From: Dysgonamonadaceae bacterium
GTDB taxonomy: Bacteria; Bacteroidota; Bacteroidia; Bacteroidales; Azobacteroidaceae
Length of the DNA: 64,000 bases
Direction of reading: 5' to 3'
NCBI GenBank assembly: GCA_031275735.1
Contig: JAISOJ010000076.1
Span: 37,443 to 101,442 of the forward strand
The position numbers and the translations under genes were made by a program. This document shows, in pieces, positions 52,484 to 61,855 of this stretch. The notes below the pieces were generated by a model that made no database searches, was not told where the DNA came from, and saw nothing but the letters and a program-made list of their open reading frames with translations. Within the stretch, counting starts at the first letter, position 1, and each line of letters begins with the position of its first letter.

Positions 52484-54921
52484 AAAAAATAATTTCTTCT
52501 TATAGGTTAACTATTTATTTATTAATCTTGTATATATTTTTACTCGCAACGGCTACTTTTATAGAAAAGTATCAGGGGACTCATACTGCCCAAATGCTTA
52601 TTTATTATTCCCCTTTCTTTATTTTATTACAATTATTAATGGTTTTTAATTTTATTGCCGTAGCAATATCAAAACGGCTATTAAAAAAAAGAAAAATAGG
52701 ATTTATCGTTTTACATATTGCCTTTATTGTTATTCTCTTGGGCGCTTTCGTATCTCATATTTTCGGTGAAGAAGGAATATTTCACTTGCGGGAAGGAGAA
52801 ACAAGTGACCAAATGTTTGTACAAAGCAATCAGGGAGAAAAATATCGGACATTGCCGTTCAGTATGGAACTCGTCCGGTTTACGTTGAAACGTTATCCGG
52901 GTTCTTCAAGTCCCTCTTCCTATGAAAGCCATTTAATCATTCACGAAGACGGAAAAACATACTCCAAAAACATATCCATGAATAATGTGTTGGATATAAA
53001 AGGGTACCGTTTCTTCCAATCTTCTTACGATCAAGACGAAAAAGGTACGATCTTATCTGTCAATAAAGATGTTGCAGGTCGCAATATTACCTATGCCGGT
53101 TACGGATTTTTACTTATCGGCTTTATTCTTTGTTTTACAGGGAAAAACTCCCGCTTTAGGCAATTGAGTACTCAACTGAAAGAGTTAAGAAATTCCGATA
53201 AATTACTGATTTTAATTCCTTTATTTATCTTATTCACCTTGTCTTCCGAAGCGAAAGAAAGCATATCCGTTGCTGACGCTGTTCAAAAAGCATGGATTGA
53301 TCGGGAAACGGCTTCTGTTTTCGGACATTTACTTATATTATCCAACAATGGTCGCGTGGAGCCGGTGAATACATTTTCGTCCGAAATTCTCCGGAAATTG
53401 CATAAATCCGAAACGATCGGAGAAATGAATTCCGATCAGTTTTTGCTCAGCTTGTTTACTTTCCCCGAAGTTTGGTCGCAAGTTCCGTTAATTCCGGTAT
53501 CTAACCCTGATCTTGTTTCATTTTACCACCTTACAGAAGGGCAATGTGCTTACAGTGAATCATTTGACCATGTAGGTAATTATAAATTCAGTCAAAAACT
53601 AAGAGAGATCTATTATAAAACGCCAGCCGAACACACACGTTTCGATAAAGATTTGTTGAAATTGGACGAACAAATGAACATCTTCTATCAAGTAAAAAAT
53701 TTTCAGTTGTTGAATATTTTTCCCAAAGAGAACGATCCCGATCGTCAGTGGTATGCACCGGGAGATGATCTTTCCGTTTTTTCGGGACAAGATTCGCTGT
53801 TCGTTTCGCAAATCATGCTTTGGTGTGCCGATGAATTAAGGGAGGCGCATGCATCCGGAGATTGGTCGAAAGCCGTCTCTGTATTGAATATGATAGATAC
53901 TTACCAGCAAAAGAAAAACAACACGATTGATATTGACGACAACCGGATAAAAGCGGAATTGTTGTATAACCGATTGGATATATTTCGATTTTGCAAAAAA
54001 TATTATTTCATATTAGGTGGAATAACGCTTGTCCTTTCTTTTATGTCTTTTCTGAAAAAGCAAAACAAAATAATTGAAGCGATACGTCGGCTATCGATTG
54101 CAGGAATTATCCTGTGCTTCCTTTACCATCTATTCGGAATCGGTTTGCGCGGATATATATCCGGATATGCTCCATGGAGTAATTCTTACGAAACGATGGT
54201 ATATGTTGCTTGGGTAACCATCTTATCCGGCTTATTTTTTTCGAGGAGAAGTCCGGTCACTTTTGCGTTATCGACACTATTTGGAGGGATCATCCTTTTC
54301 GTTTCCGGACTTAATTGGATGGATCCGCAAATTAATCCTTTAGTTCCGGTACTTAAATCCCCTTGGTTGATGTTTCACGTAGCAATCATCGTCGCTGCTT
54401 ACGGATTTGCCGGAATTAGTTGCCTCACAGGTCTTACTAATTTAATACTGATGCTGTTTGCTAAGACGAACTTATCCGGACTTTCCGTACGCATACGCGA
54501 GTTAAGTATCATTAACGAAATGTCCATGTTGATAGGTTTAGCTTTAATGAGTATAGGCATTTTCTTAGGCGCTATTTGGGCTAATGAATCATGGGGACGT
54601 TATTGGGGATGGGATCCGAAAGAAACTTGGGCTTTAATTACGATGATTACTTACGCGATCACTCTTCATTTGAGGTTACTTAAATGTTTAAATCACATAT
54701 GGTTATTTAATTTAATGTCGGTAATTTCGTTTTTTTCCGTATTGATGACCTATTTAGGAGTAAATTATTTTCTAAGCGGAATGCATTCTTACGGGCAAAA
54801 CGGCTCCATGCAAGGAGTGTTTATTTATTTTTTTGTTGCTGTGGCAGTGGTTATTTTGGTAGGGATATTTTCCTACAAGAAATCAAGTGGTTCTATTAGC
54901 GAATTTGTGCAAGACAAGTAA
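52480..54921 (+). CDS. Cytochrome c biogenesis protein CcsBA (ResB-CcsA fusion)
   Basis: 813 residues. N-terminal ResB/CcsB-like part: membrane segments at about 10-30, 42-60 and 72-90, then a periplasmic domain. A central soluble part (about 260-500) follows, typical of the Bacteroidetes form. The C-terminal CcsA part has six or more membrane segments and the haem-handling WWD-like motif WGRYWGWDPKETWALITM, with His residues at the flanking segments. System II haem lyase for attaching haem to periplasmic cytochromes c. Translationally coupled to TerC by ATGA. Confidence 0.9.
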   Translation: MKKIISSYRLTIYLLILYIFLLATATFIEKYQGTHTAQMLIYYSPFFILLQLLMVFNFIAVAISKRLLKKRKIGFIVLHIAFIVILLGAFVSHIFGEEGIFHLREGETSDQMFVQSNQGEKYRTLPFSMELVRFTLKRYPGSSSPSSYESHLIIHEDGKTYSKNISMNNVLDIKGYRFFQSSYDQDEKGTILSVNKDVAGRNITYAGYGFLLIGFILCFTGKNSRFRQLSTQLKELRNSDKLLILIPLFILFTLSSEAKESISVADAVQKAWIDRETASVFGHLLILSNNGRVEPVNTFSSEILRKLHKSETIGEMNSDQFLLSLFTFPEVWSQVPLIPVSNPDLVSFYHLTEGQCAYSESFDHVGNYKFSQKLREIYYKTPAEHTRFDKDLLKLDEQMNIFYQVKNFQLLNIFPKENDPDRQWYAPGDDLSVFSGQDSLFVSQIMLWCADELREAHASGDWSKAVSVLNMIDTYQQKKNNTIDIDDNRIKAELLYNRLDIFRFCKKYYFILGGITLVLSFMSFLKKQNKIIEAIRRLSIAGIILCFLYHLFGIGLRGYISGYAPWSNSYETMVYVAWVTILSGLFFSRRSPVTFALSTLFGGIILFVSGLNWMDPQINPLVPVLKSPWLMFHVAIIVAAYGFAGISCLTGLTNLILMLFAKTNLSGLSVRIRELSIINEMSMLIGLALMSIGIFLGAIWANESWGRYWGWDPKETWALITMITYAITLHLRLLKCLNHIWLFNLMSVISFFSVLMTYLGVNYFLSGMHSYGQNGSMQGVFIYFFVAVAVVILVGIFSYKKSSGSISEFVQDK

Positions 54922-55010
54922 AAATTGCTTCCTCAAAGCCGAAGGTATCGTACGATGCAACAAAAAGTAGTTTTTATCGTTATATATCTATATTAGGTTT
55001 TATATTCATC

Positions 55011-55053
55011 AAATTATAAGAAATTGAAAATCGACTTATATATAAACTGTTAA
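55011..55053 (+). repeat. 43-base AT-rich repeat upstream of sodB (copy 2)
   Basis: Partner of 43051-43093, 65 bases before the superoxide dismutase ATG. Both copies end in ATATATAAACTnTTAA. Confidence 0.4.
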
Positions 55054-55117
55054 GTATAAATTCTAATATACATTACAGATAAATAAACTTTTATTAACTT
55101 ATTAAAGCAATTTAATT

Positions 55118-55699
55118 ATGAAATTTGAAATGCCTATTCTACCGTACGAAAAAAATGCTTTAGCTCCCGTAATTAGCGAAGAAACCGTTAATTTCCATTG
55201 GGGAAAACATGTACAAGCCTACGTTAATAATTTAAACAATTTGCTTCCTAATACTCCTTTCGAAAGAGCATCATTGGAAGAAATTATCAAAAAAGCCGAA
55301 GGCGGTATTTTCAACAATGCCGCTCAAGTTTGGAATCATACTTTTTATTTTCACTCCTTTACGCCTAAAGGAGGTAGTCGGCCAACCGGCGATTTATTGC
55401 AAGCGATTAACGCTGCTTTCGGAAACTTCGACGAGTTCAAAAAGCAATTCGTAGCCGACGGAGCTTCTATTTTTGGTTCCGGTTGGGTATGGTTGGTCAA
55501 AGACGCCGACAAAAAGTTATCCATCGTCAAAGCGCCTAATGCAGAAAATCCTCTAAGAAACGGATTTACGCCTCTCCTGACTTTCGATGTATGGGAACAT
55601 GCTTATTATCTGGACTACCAAAACAGGCGTCCTGATCACTTAAATTCATTATGGGTCATTATCAATTGGGACATTATCAACGAACGGTTTCTGAAATAG
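55118..55699 (+). CDS. sodB: Superoxide dismutase, Fe/Mn family
   Basis: 193 residues. Metal ligands: His27 (NFHWGKH), His74 (AQVWNHTFYF), Asp157 and His161 (FDVWEHAYYLDY). Start MKFEMPILPYEKNALAPVIS is typical of Bacteroides and Porphyromonas enzymes, which are iron-type or cambialistic. It dismutates superoxide in the cytosol, useful to an aerotolerant anaerobe. Stands alone with a 196-base AT-rich upstream region holding the 43-base repeat. Confidence 0.96.
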   Translation: MKFEMPILPYEKNALAPVISEETVNFHWGKHVQAYVNNLNNLLPNTPFERASLEEIIKKAEGGIFNNAAQVWNHTFYFHSFTPKGGSRPTGDLLQAINAAFGNFDEFKKQFVADGASIFGSGWVWLVKDADKKLSIVKAPNAENPLRNGFTPLLTFDVWEHAYYLDYQNRRPDHLNSLWVIINWDIINERFLK

Positions 55700-55913
55700 G
55701 ATTACCCAAAAGGCTCTAAGAGAAAAGGATACAGGAAGGAGGAAATGCGCATCATTTTGTTGCTTGTAAAAAACACATTGTGATTCTCTTTTCCTTTTCT
55801 CCTGTTTCTTGTACAATACACAGAATTATCCCCTCGTGAAGTATATAACCGGTACTTTGCTCCTTGTGTTCGAAAATTATCTTGACAAATTACAATTGTA
55901 TTTAAAAAAATTG

Positions 55914-55921
55914 TACCTTTG
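55914..55921 (+). promoter_or_regulatory. Promoter -7 element of the nucleotidyltransferase gene
   Basis: TACCTTTG fits TAnnTTTG, 38 bases before the ATG at 55960. A 10-base palindrome TACAATTGTA (55891-55900) lies in the spacer; the -33 element is weak. Confidence 0.4.
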
Positions 55922-55959
55922 AACTTTCTTTTAATAAACATTTGTTATCATATCACAAT

Positions 55960-56868
55960 ATGAAACCTGCATTATTAGTGTTAGCCGCCGGTATGGGAAG
56001 CCGCTACGGAGGATTGAAACAATTAGACGGTTTAGGTCCTAATGGTGAAACAATTATGGACTATTCTATTTTTGACGCCGTAAGAGGCGGTTTCGGAAAA
56101 GTCGTTTTCGTTATCAGACAATCGTTTGAAGCCGACTTCCGCGAAAAAATTCTTAAAAAATACAAACACATTATTCCGGTAGAAGTTGTTTTTCAAGAAT
56201 TGGATCAATTGCCCGAAGGATTTTGTTTAGATAAAGAACGAGTGAAACCTTGGGGTACCAATCATGCTGTAATGAGGGGGAAAGAAGTAGTCAAAGAACC
56301 TTTTGCCGTCATTAATGCCGACGACTTTTATGGAAAAGAAAGTTTCAAAATTTTGGCAGATTACCTGATTTCTTTGGATGGAAAACAAAATGACTACTGC
56401 ATGATTGGTTATTGTTTGGGAAACACCCTCTCCGAAAGCGGTTCGGTTGCGCGGGGAATCTGCGAAAAAGATAAAAACGATTACTTGGCTTCCATCATAG
56501 AACGCACTTATATTATGCGCAATCCCGATGGAAACATAGAGTACAAAGACGAAAAAAACGAATTACAAACCATTGGCGAAAATATTCCCGTTTCTATGAA
56601 TATGTGGGGATTTACCCCCGAATACTTTAATTATTCGAATGAACAATTCATTCATTTTTTGGCAAATAATCAGCACAATCCGAAAGCCGAATTTTTTATT
56701 CCTCTTGTGGTAAATAATTTGATCGCTGCCGGAAAAATCCGGGTAAAAGTCTTAAATACGCCTTCTAAATGGTTTGGCGTAACCTATGCCGAAGATCGTC
56801 CTACCGTAATTGCCAAAATACGGGAATTGATTGATAAGGGAGAGTATCCGGAAAAATTGTGGAATTAA
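55960..56868 (+). CDS. Sugar-phosphate nucleotidyltransferase family protein
   Basis: 302 residues from ATG 55960, which directly precedes PALLVLAAGMGSRYGGLKQLDGLGPNGETIMDYSI, the nucleotide-binding start of the family; the six-residue extension to 55942 is less likely. Further: KPWGTNHAVMRGKEVVKEPFAVINADDFYGKESF (metal-binding Asp), GYCLGNTLSESGSVARGICE and WFGVTYAEDRPTV. The substrate is not clear; it resembles uncharacterised NDP-sugar pyrophosphorylase-like genes of Bacteroidetes that often neighbour kinases. Confidence 0.88.
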   Translation: MKPALLVLAAGMGSRYGGLKQLDGLGPNGETIMDYSIFDAVRGGFGKVVFVIRQSFEADFREKILKKYKHIIPVEVVFQELDQLPEGFCLDKERVKPWGTNHAVMRGKEVVKEPFAVINADDFYGKESFKILADYLISLDGKQNDYCMIGYCLGNTLSESGSVARGICEKDKNDYLASIIERTYIMRNPDGNIEYKDEKNELQTIGENIPVSMNMWGFTPEYFNYSNEQFIHFLANNQHNPKAEFFIPLVVNNLIAAGKIRVKVLNTPSKWFGVTYAEDRPTVIAKIRELIDKGEYPEKLWN

Positions 56869-56909
56869 TAAAAAGTGAATTATAACATAAATAACAAACC
56901 ATTGGCAAC

Positions 56910-57059
56910 ATGGATCGACGAGATTTTTTCAAAAAAACAGCAGGTGTCGGTGCTGCCATTTTATTGGTTCCTGAAATAATTGAAATGGATCGACGAAATT
57001 TTTTCAAAAAAACAGCAGGTGCCGGTGCTGCCACTTTATTGATTCCTGAAATAATTGAA
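56910..57059 (+). repeat. Tandem 75-base duplication of a Tat signal
   Basis: 56910-56984 and 56985-57059 match at 71 of 75 positions. Both units begin with ATG and encode 25 residues. All four differences change an amino acid (Asp/Asn, Val/Ala, Ile/Thr, Val/Ile). Confidence 0.95.
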
Positions 57060-57749
57060 GCAGCTATTCCTGAGAAAGTTTCATCCGGCGGATATCAGGG
57101 ACATTCCTTTTCGAAAGGGGAAACCATTCTTTTTCAAGGCGATTCGATCACCGATTGGAGACGTAACAAAGGCGAAGAAAACAATGCAAATACTCAATCC
57201 CAATTAGGTTCGGGATATGTTCTTTTCACTGCGGCTTCTATTTTAGCCAATTATGCCAACAAAGACTTGAAGATTTACAACCGGGGTGTTGGCGGCAATA
57301 AAGTATCCCAACTGTATGAACGTTGGGATAAAGACTGTATCGATTTACGTCCTAACCTGCTCAGTATCCTCATTGGAATAAATGATTTCTGGCACACCAA
57401 ATCAATTGGCTACAACGGAACGTTTGTTACTTATGAAACCGATTACCGGAAATTGCTGGAACGAACGAAAAAAAACCTTCCGGAATTAAAAATTGTCATT
57501 TGTGAACCATTCTTCATTTATGGAGGTTCGGCTTTAGATGATACTTGGGAAGCGGATTTTGCCGATTATCGGAAAGTTGCCCAGACGCTTGCCAACGATT
57601 TTAAACTTACGTTTGTTCCCTTTCAATCAGTATTCAACGAAGCATTAAAAAAAGCTCCGGCAAGTTATTGGGGAGAGGATGGCATTCATCCTTCTATGGC
57701 TGGCGCCCAATTGATGGCGCAAGCATGGTTGAAAGCCGCAATAGGATAA
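56910..57749 (+). CDS. SGNH/GDSL hydrolase with duplicated Tat signal
   Basis: 279 residues. The first 50 residues are two copies of a twin-arginine signal (MDRRDFFKKTAGVGAAILL and MDRRNFFKKTAGAGAATLL), so translation could begin at ATG 56910 or ATG 56985. The catalytic domain has SGNH blocks: ILFQGDSITDW (Ser79), NRGVGGNKVSQL (Gly), ILIGINDFW (Asn) and GEDGIHPSMAGAQLM (Asp and His). It is an exported esterase, possibly a carbohydrate acetylesterase. A 41-base gap follows the nucleotidyltransferase gene. Confidence 0.9.
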   Translation: MDRRDFFKKTAGVGAAILLVPEIIEMDRRNFFKKTAGAGAATLLIPEIIEAAIPEKVSSGGYQGHSFSKGETILFQGDSITDWRRNKGEENNANTQSQLGSGYVLFTAASILANYANKDLKIYNRGVGGNKVSQLYERWDKDCIDLRPNLLSILIGINDFWHTKSIGYNGTFVTYETDYRKLLERTKKNLPELKIVICEPFFIYGGSALDDTWEADFADYRKVAQTLANDFKLTFVPFQSVFNEALKKAPASYWGEDGIHPSMAGAQLMAQAWLKAAIG

Positions 57750-57799
57750 CGTATAAATGGAAAATGGAAAGTTAAACTACCAACTTTCAACTAGTAAAA

Positions 57800-59779
57800 A
57801 TGTATTCAGTAGAAAGATTGACCGTTTCTTTCGGGAGTTTCACGCTTTTGGATGAAATTAGTTTTGTAGTAGATAAAAAAGACAAGATAGCTCTAGTCGG
57901 GAAAAACGGAGCGGGGAAAAGCACATTGCTTAAAATCTTTGCCGGCCTTCAAGAACCTGCGGGGGGAGGGGTTTCTATGCCCAAAGAAACCACTATCGGT
58001 TACCTTCCCCAACAAATGCAATTGTTGGACAAACGGACGGTGCGCGAAGAAGCTTCCTTGGCATTCGAACCGGTTTTGCAAATGGAAGCGCAATTGAAAC
58101 AACTGAACTTCGAAATGGCGCAGCGCAAAGATTATGAATCAGAATCGTACCATAACTTAATCGATAAAATTACTTCGTTGAATGAACGTATAATAATGGA
58201 AGGCGCTCCAAATATCCAAGCCGACATAGAAAAAACATTATTAGGTTTGGGCTTTTTAAGAACCGATTTCGACCGGTTAACCAACGAATTCAGTGGTGGA
58301 TGGCGTATGCGTATCGAATTGGCAAAGTTGCTCTTACGTAAACCGGATATTTTACTCTTGGACGAACCGACCAATCACCTGGATATCGAATCTATTCAAT
58401 GGTTGGAAAATTTTTTAGCTACGCAGGCAAATGCGGTTATCTTAGTGTCGCACGACCGTGCATTTATCGACAATGTGACGCAACGAACCGTCGAAATTTC
58501 TCTTGGGAAAATCTACGATTACCACGTTAACTATTCCAAGTATGTAGGATTGCGGAAAGAACGCCGCGAGCAGCAATTACGTGCCTACGAAAATCAGCGG
58601 AAACAAATAGAAGATACGGAAGAATTTATCGAACGCTTCCGCTACAAAGCAACCAAAGCCATACAGGTACAGAGTCGGATCAAACAATTGAATAAACTAG
58701 AACGTATCGAAATAGACGAAGAAGACAATTCCGCTTTGCGCTTGAAATTTCCTTCTGCGCCCCGTTCGGGCGCTTACCCCATAATTATGGAAAATGTGAG
58801 CAAATCGTATGAAAGTCGCTTGGTTTTTGAAAACGTTACGCTTACCATTAATCGAGGCGAAAAAGTGGCTTTTGTCGGCAAAAACGGAGAAGGTAAATCG
58901 ACTTTGGTCAAATGCATCATGGAACAAATTCCCTACGAAGGGAAATTACAATTAGGACACAATGTCAAAATCGGCTACTTTGCTCAAAACCAAGCTGATT
59001 TGATGAATGAAAAACTCTCGGTTTTCGAAACCATCGATTACGTAGCGGTGGGAGACGTCCGATCAAAAATACGCGACATACTGGGCGCTTTCCTGTTTGG
59101 TGGAGAAGCCTCAGATAAAAAAGTAGCCGTCCTTTCGGGTGGAGAACGTACCCGCTTAGCCATGATTAAACTGCTGCTTGAACCGGTCAATCTGCTTATC
59201 CTCGACGAGCCGACCAATCACTTGGACATGCGCTCGAAAGACGTATTGAAAGAAGCCTTGAAAGAATTTGACGGGACGGCGATTATCGTTTCGCACGACC
59301 GGGAATTTCTGGACGGCTTGGTTAATAAAGTTTATGAATTTGGCGACCGGAAAGTGCGGGAACATTTAGGCGGAATCTACGAGTTTCTCGAAAGGAAAAA
59401 AATAGAGACTTTACATGACTTGGAAAAAAAAATACGGCCCAACAACGTTCCGGATACCGAAACAAAACTACGACAGGCAAAACAAGCTTCCGCCGGAATG
59501 ATACCTGAAAATGGAAATACTGTTTCTTACGAACAAAGAAAGGAACAACAACGCCGGATAAAACGCTTGGAAAAAAATATTACCGAATATGAAACTAAAA
59601 TCGAAAAAATGGAAATAGAAATGAAAACAATGGAAGGCTTACTCATTACCCCCGAAGGCGCTTCCAATGTAGATTTGGTGTGGAAACACGCAAAATTACA
59701 GCAAACAATATCCGATACAATAAACGAATGGACAGAAGCAACAATTTTATTAGAAAACTATAAAAATAATATCTTATGA
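57800..59779 (+). CDS. ABC-F family ATPase (Uup/YdiF-like)
   Basis: 659 residues with two ABC domains and no membrane segment. Walker A GKNGAGKSTLLK and GKNGEGKSTLVK; signatures FSGGWRMRIELAKLL and LSGGERTRLAMIKLL; Walker B ILLLDEPTNHLD and LLILDEPTNHLD. The linker between domains (about 240-320) has the charged P-site-interacting region. A C-terminal coiled coil (about 570-655, EQRKEQQRRIKRLEKNITEYETKIEKME) resembles the Uup DNA/rRNA-binding tail. Such proteins act on the ribosome as translation factors. Its stop overlaps the next start by four bases. Confidence 0.94.
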   Translation: MYSVERLTVSFGSFTLLDEISFVVDKKDKIALVGKNGAGKSTLLKIFAGLQEPAGGGVSMPKETTIGYLPQQMQLLDKRTVREEASLAFEPVLQMEAQLKQLNFEMAQRKDYESESYHNLIDKITSLNERIIMEGAPNIQADIEKTLLGLGFLRTDFDRLTNEFSGGWRMRIELAKLLLRKPDILLLDEPTNHLDIESIQWLENFLATQANAVILVSHDRAFIDNVTQRTVEISLGKIYDYHVNYSKYVGLRKERREQQLRAYENQRKQIEDTEEFIERFRYKATKAIQVQSRIKQLNKLERIEIDEEDNSALRLKFPSAPRSGAYPIIMENVSKSYESRLVFENVTLTINRGEKVAFVGKNGEGKSTLVKCIMEQIPYEGKLQLGHNVKIGYFAQNQADLMNEKLSVFETIDYVAVGDVRSKIRDILGAFLFGGEASDKKVAVLSGGERTRLAMIKLLLEPVNLLILDEPTNHLDMRSKDVLKEALKEFDGTAIIVSHDREFLDGLVNKVYEFGDRKVREHLGGIYEFLERKKIETLHDLEKKIRPNNVPDTETKLRQAKQASAGMIPENGNTVSYEQRKEQQRRIKRLEKNITEYETKIEKMEIEMKTMEGLLITPEGASNVDLVWKHAKLQQTISDTINEWTEATILLENYKNNIL

Positions 59780-61812
59780 AAAAAAACTTTATTTATTTAA
59801 CAGTAGTGTTTACAATGATTTTATCAGCTTGTAGCGAAAACAAACAACAAGTAGTGAAAGGCATTGATCCGGCCAACATGGATACGACAGCCATTGCAGG
59901 TAACGACTTCTATCAATACGCCACCGGAGGATGGCAAGTAATGCATCCGTTAAAGCCTGAGCATGCCCGTTTCGGCGCTTTTGACGAATTGCGCGAGAAA
60001 AGTCATGAACAGGTACGGGGATTAGTAGAAGAATTAGGAAAGAAAATGAACAAACAGGGAAGTTTGGGACAAAAAATCGGCGATTTGTATGCTTCAGCTT
60101 TAGATAGCGCCCGCTTGAATTCGGAAGGTGCAACTCCTATTCTTCCTTATCTGAAAAAATTGAACGCAATTGCCGATAAAACGGAAATAACCAATACTTT
60201 AGCCCAAATGTTCCGCGACGGTACATCGCCTTTTTTCGGCCATTTTGTTTACGCAGACGATAAAAACAGTTCCATCAACATTTTGCATATTAATCAAGGA
60301 GGTTATCGGATGGGCGACCGCGATTATTATTTACTGGACGATGAAACGTCTCTCAATATCCGGACAAAATACGTCGAATTAATTGAAAAACTTTTTGCTT
60401 TAGCCGGTTATAATCCCGAAGAAATTCAAAAAGCATCCGATGCAATAATGAAAATTGAAACTCAACTAGCGCAGATAGCGTTTCCGCGCGAGGCTTTACG
60501 AGACCCTATGGCCAATTATCATAAAATTTCGCTGGACGAACTAATTACTCTTTCTCCGGCGATTGAATGGAAAGCGCTTTTTAACACAATTGGCTTGAAA
60601 GACATAAACGAATTGAATGTAGGACAATTGCAACCAATAGCCGAAGTGAGCAAAATCATTCAAGAATATCCGATCGAAGATATTAAATACTATTTATGCT
60701 GGAATGTAATTAGCAACGCTTCCTCTTTCTTGAGCGATGATTTTTCGGATGCAAGCTTTGAATTTTATGGGAAAACATTGTCGGGTAAGGAAGAACAACG
60801 GGAACGATGGAAACGTGCAATTGATATCGTAGATGCTTGCCTGGGTGAAGCGGTTGGACAAATCTACGTGGAAAAATATTTTCCACCCTCTTCTAAAGAA
60901 AAGATGTTGGACTTAGTCAAAAATCTTCAAATTGCCTTAGGAGAAAGAATTAATATGCTCGAATGGATGAGCGGTGAAACTAAGCAAAAGGCACAGGAAA
61001 AATTATCTACTTTCCATGTAAAAATCGGATATCCGGACAAATGGCGGGATTATTCGGGATTAACTATCAATAAAGAAAACTCCTATTGGGATAATATCAT
61101 CAGTTCCAATAATTTTGATTACGACTACATGATTAGTAAATTTAATCAACCGGTAGATAAAAACGAATGGTTAATGACTCCTCAAACGGTTAACGCCTAT
61201 TACAATCCGGTAACCAATGAAATATGTTTTCCCGCCGCTATTCTTCAACCTCCATTTTTCAATATAAATGCCGACGATGCAGTTAATTACGGCGCTATCG
61301 GCGTCGTAATCGGTCATGAAATGACGCACGGTTTTGACGACCAAGGGCGTCAATTTGATAAAAACGGTAATTTAACCGACTGGTGGACGCCTGAAGATGC
61401 CGAACAATTCAAAGAAAGAGCACAGGTTTTGGTCGATTATTTTGATAACATTGTGGTTTTGGATACCGTTCATGCCAATGGTCGATATACTTTAGGAGAA
61501 AACATTGCCGACCAAGGAGGATTACAAGTATCTTGGCAAGCTTATCAGAATACGTTAAAAGCTAAAAATGCTCCGGACCCTATCGACGGATACACCGACG
61601 CACAACGCTTTTTCTTAGCTTATGCTACGGTTTGGGCAGGAAATATCCGGGATGCGGAAATTCTCCGTTTAACGAAAATGGATACCCACGCTTTAGGGAA
61701 ATGGCGTGTAAACGGCGCTTTACCTCAAATTGACGCATGGTACGATGCATTTAATGTAAAGCCTGAAAATACATTGTATTTATCGAAAGAAAAACGAGTA
61801 GCTATTTGGTAA
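59776..61812 (+). CDS. M13 family metallopeptidase (PepO/neprilysin-like) lipoprotein
   Basis: 678 residues. Lipobox MILSACSE (Cys19) predicts a lipid-anchored envelope protein. The N-terminal M13 domain starts GNDFYQYATGGWQVMHPLKPEHARFGAF. Zinc site: VIGHEMTHGFDDQGRQF (His514, Glu515, His518) and GENIADQGGLQ (Glu575, Asp579). NAYYNPVTNEICFPAAILQPPFF is the conserved Asn-Ala-Tyr substrate-binding block. C-terminus lacks the usual CxVW but ends KRVAIW. It degrades small peptides. ATGA overlap with the ABC-F gene. Confidence 0.95.
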   Translation: MKKNFIYLTVVFTMILSACSENKQQVVKGIDPANMDTTAIAGNDFYQYATGGWQVMHPLKPEHARFGAFDELREKSHEQVRGLVEELGKKMNKQGSLGQKIGDLYASALDSARLNSEGATPILPYLKKLNAIADKTEITNTLAQMFRDGTSPFFGHFVYADDKNSSINILHINQGGYRMGDRDYYLLDDETSLNIRTKYVELIEKLFALAGYNPEEIQKASDAIMKIETQLAQIAFPREALRDPMANYHKISLDELITLSPAIEWKALFNTIGLKDINELNVGQLQPIAEVSKIIQEYPIEDIKYYLCWNVISNASSFLSDDFSDASFEFYGKTLSGKEEQRERWKRAIDIVDACLGEAVGQIYVEKYFPPSSKEKMLDLVKNLQIALGERINMLEWMSGETKQKAQEKLSTFHVKIGYPDKWRDYSGLTINKENSYWDNIISSNNFDYDYMISKFNQPVDKNEWLMTPQTVNAYYNPVTNEICFPAAILQPPFFNINADDAVNYGAIGVVIGHEMTHGFDDQGRQFDKNGNLTDWWTPEDAEQFKERAQVLVDYFDNIVVLDTVHANGRYTLGENIADQGGLQVSWQAYQNTLKAKNAPDPIDGYTDAQRFFLAYATVWAGNIRDAEILRLTKMDTHALGKWRVNGALPQIDAWYDAFNVKPENTLYLSKEKRVAIW

Positions 61813-61855
61813 CAAACATCTATCTTCTATAATTATTTAAATTATTTTTTGTATT

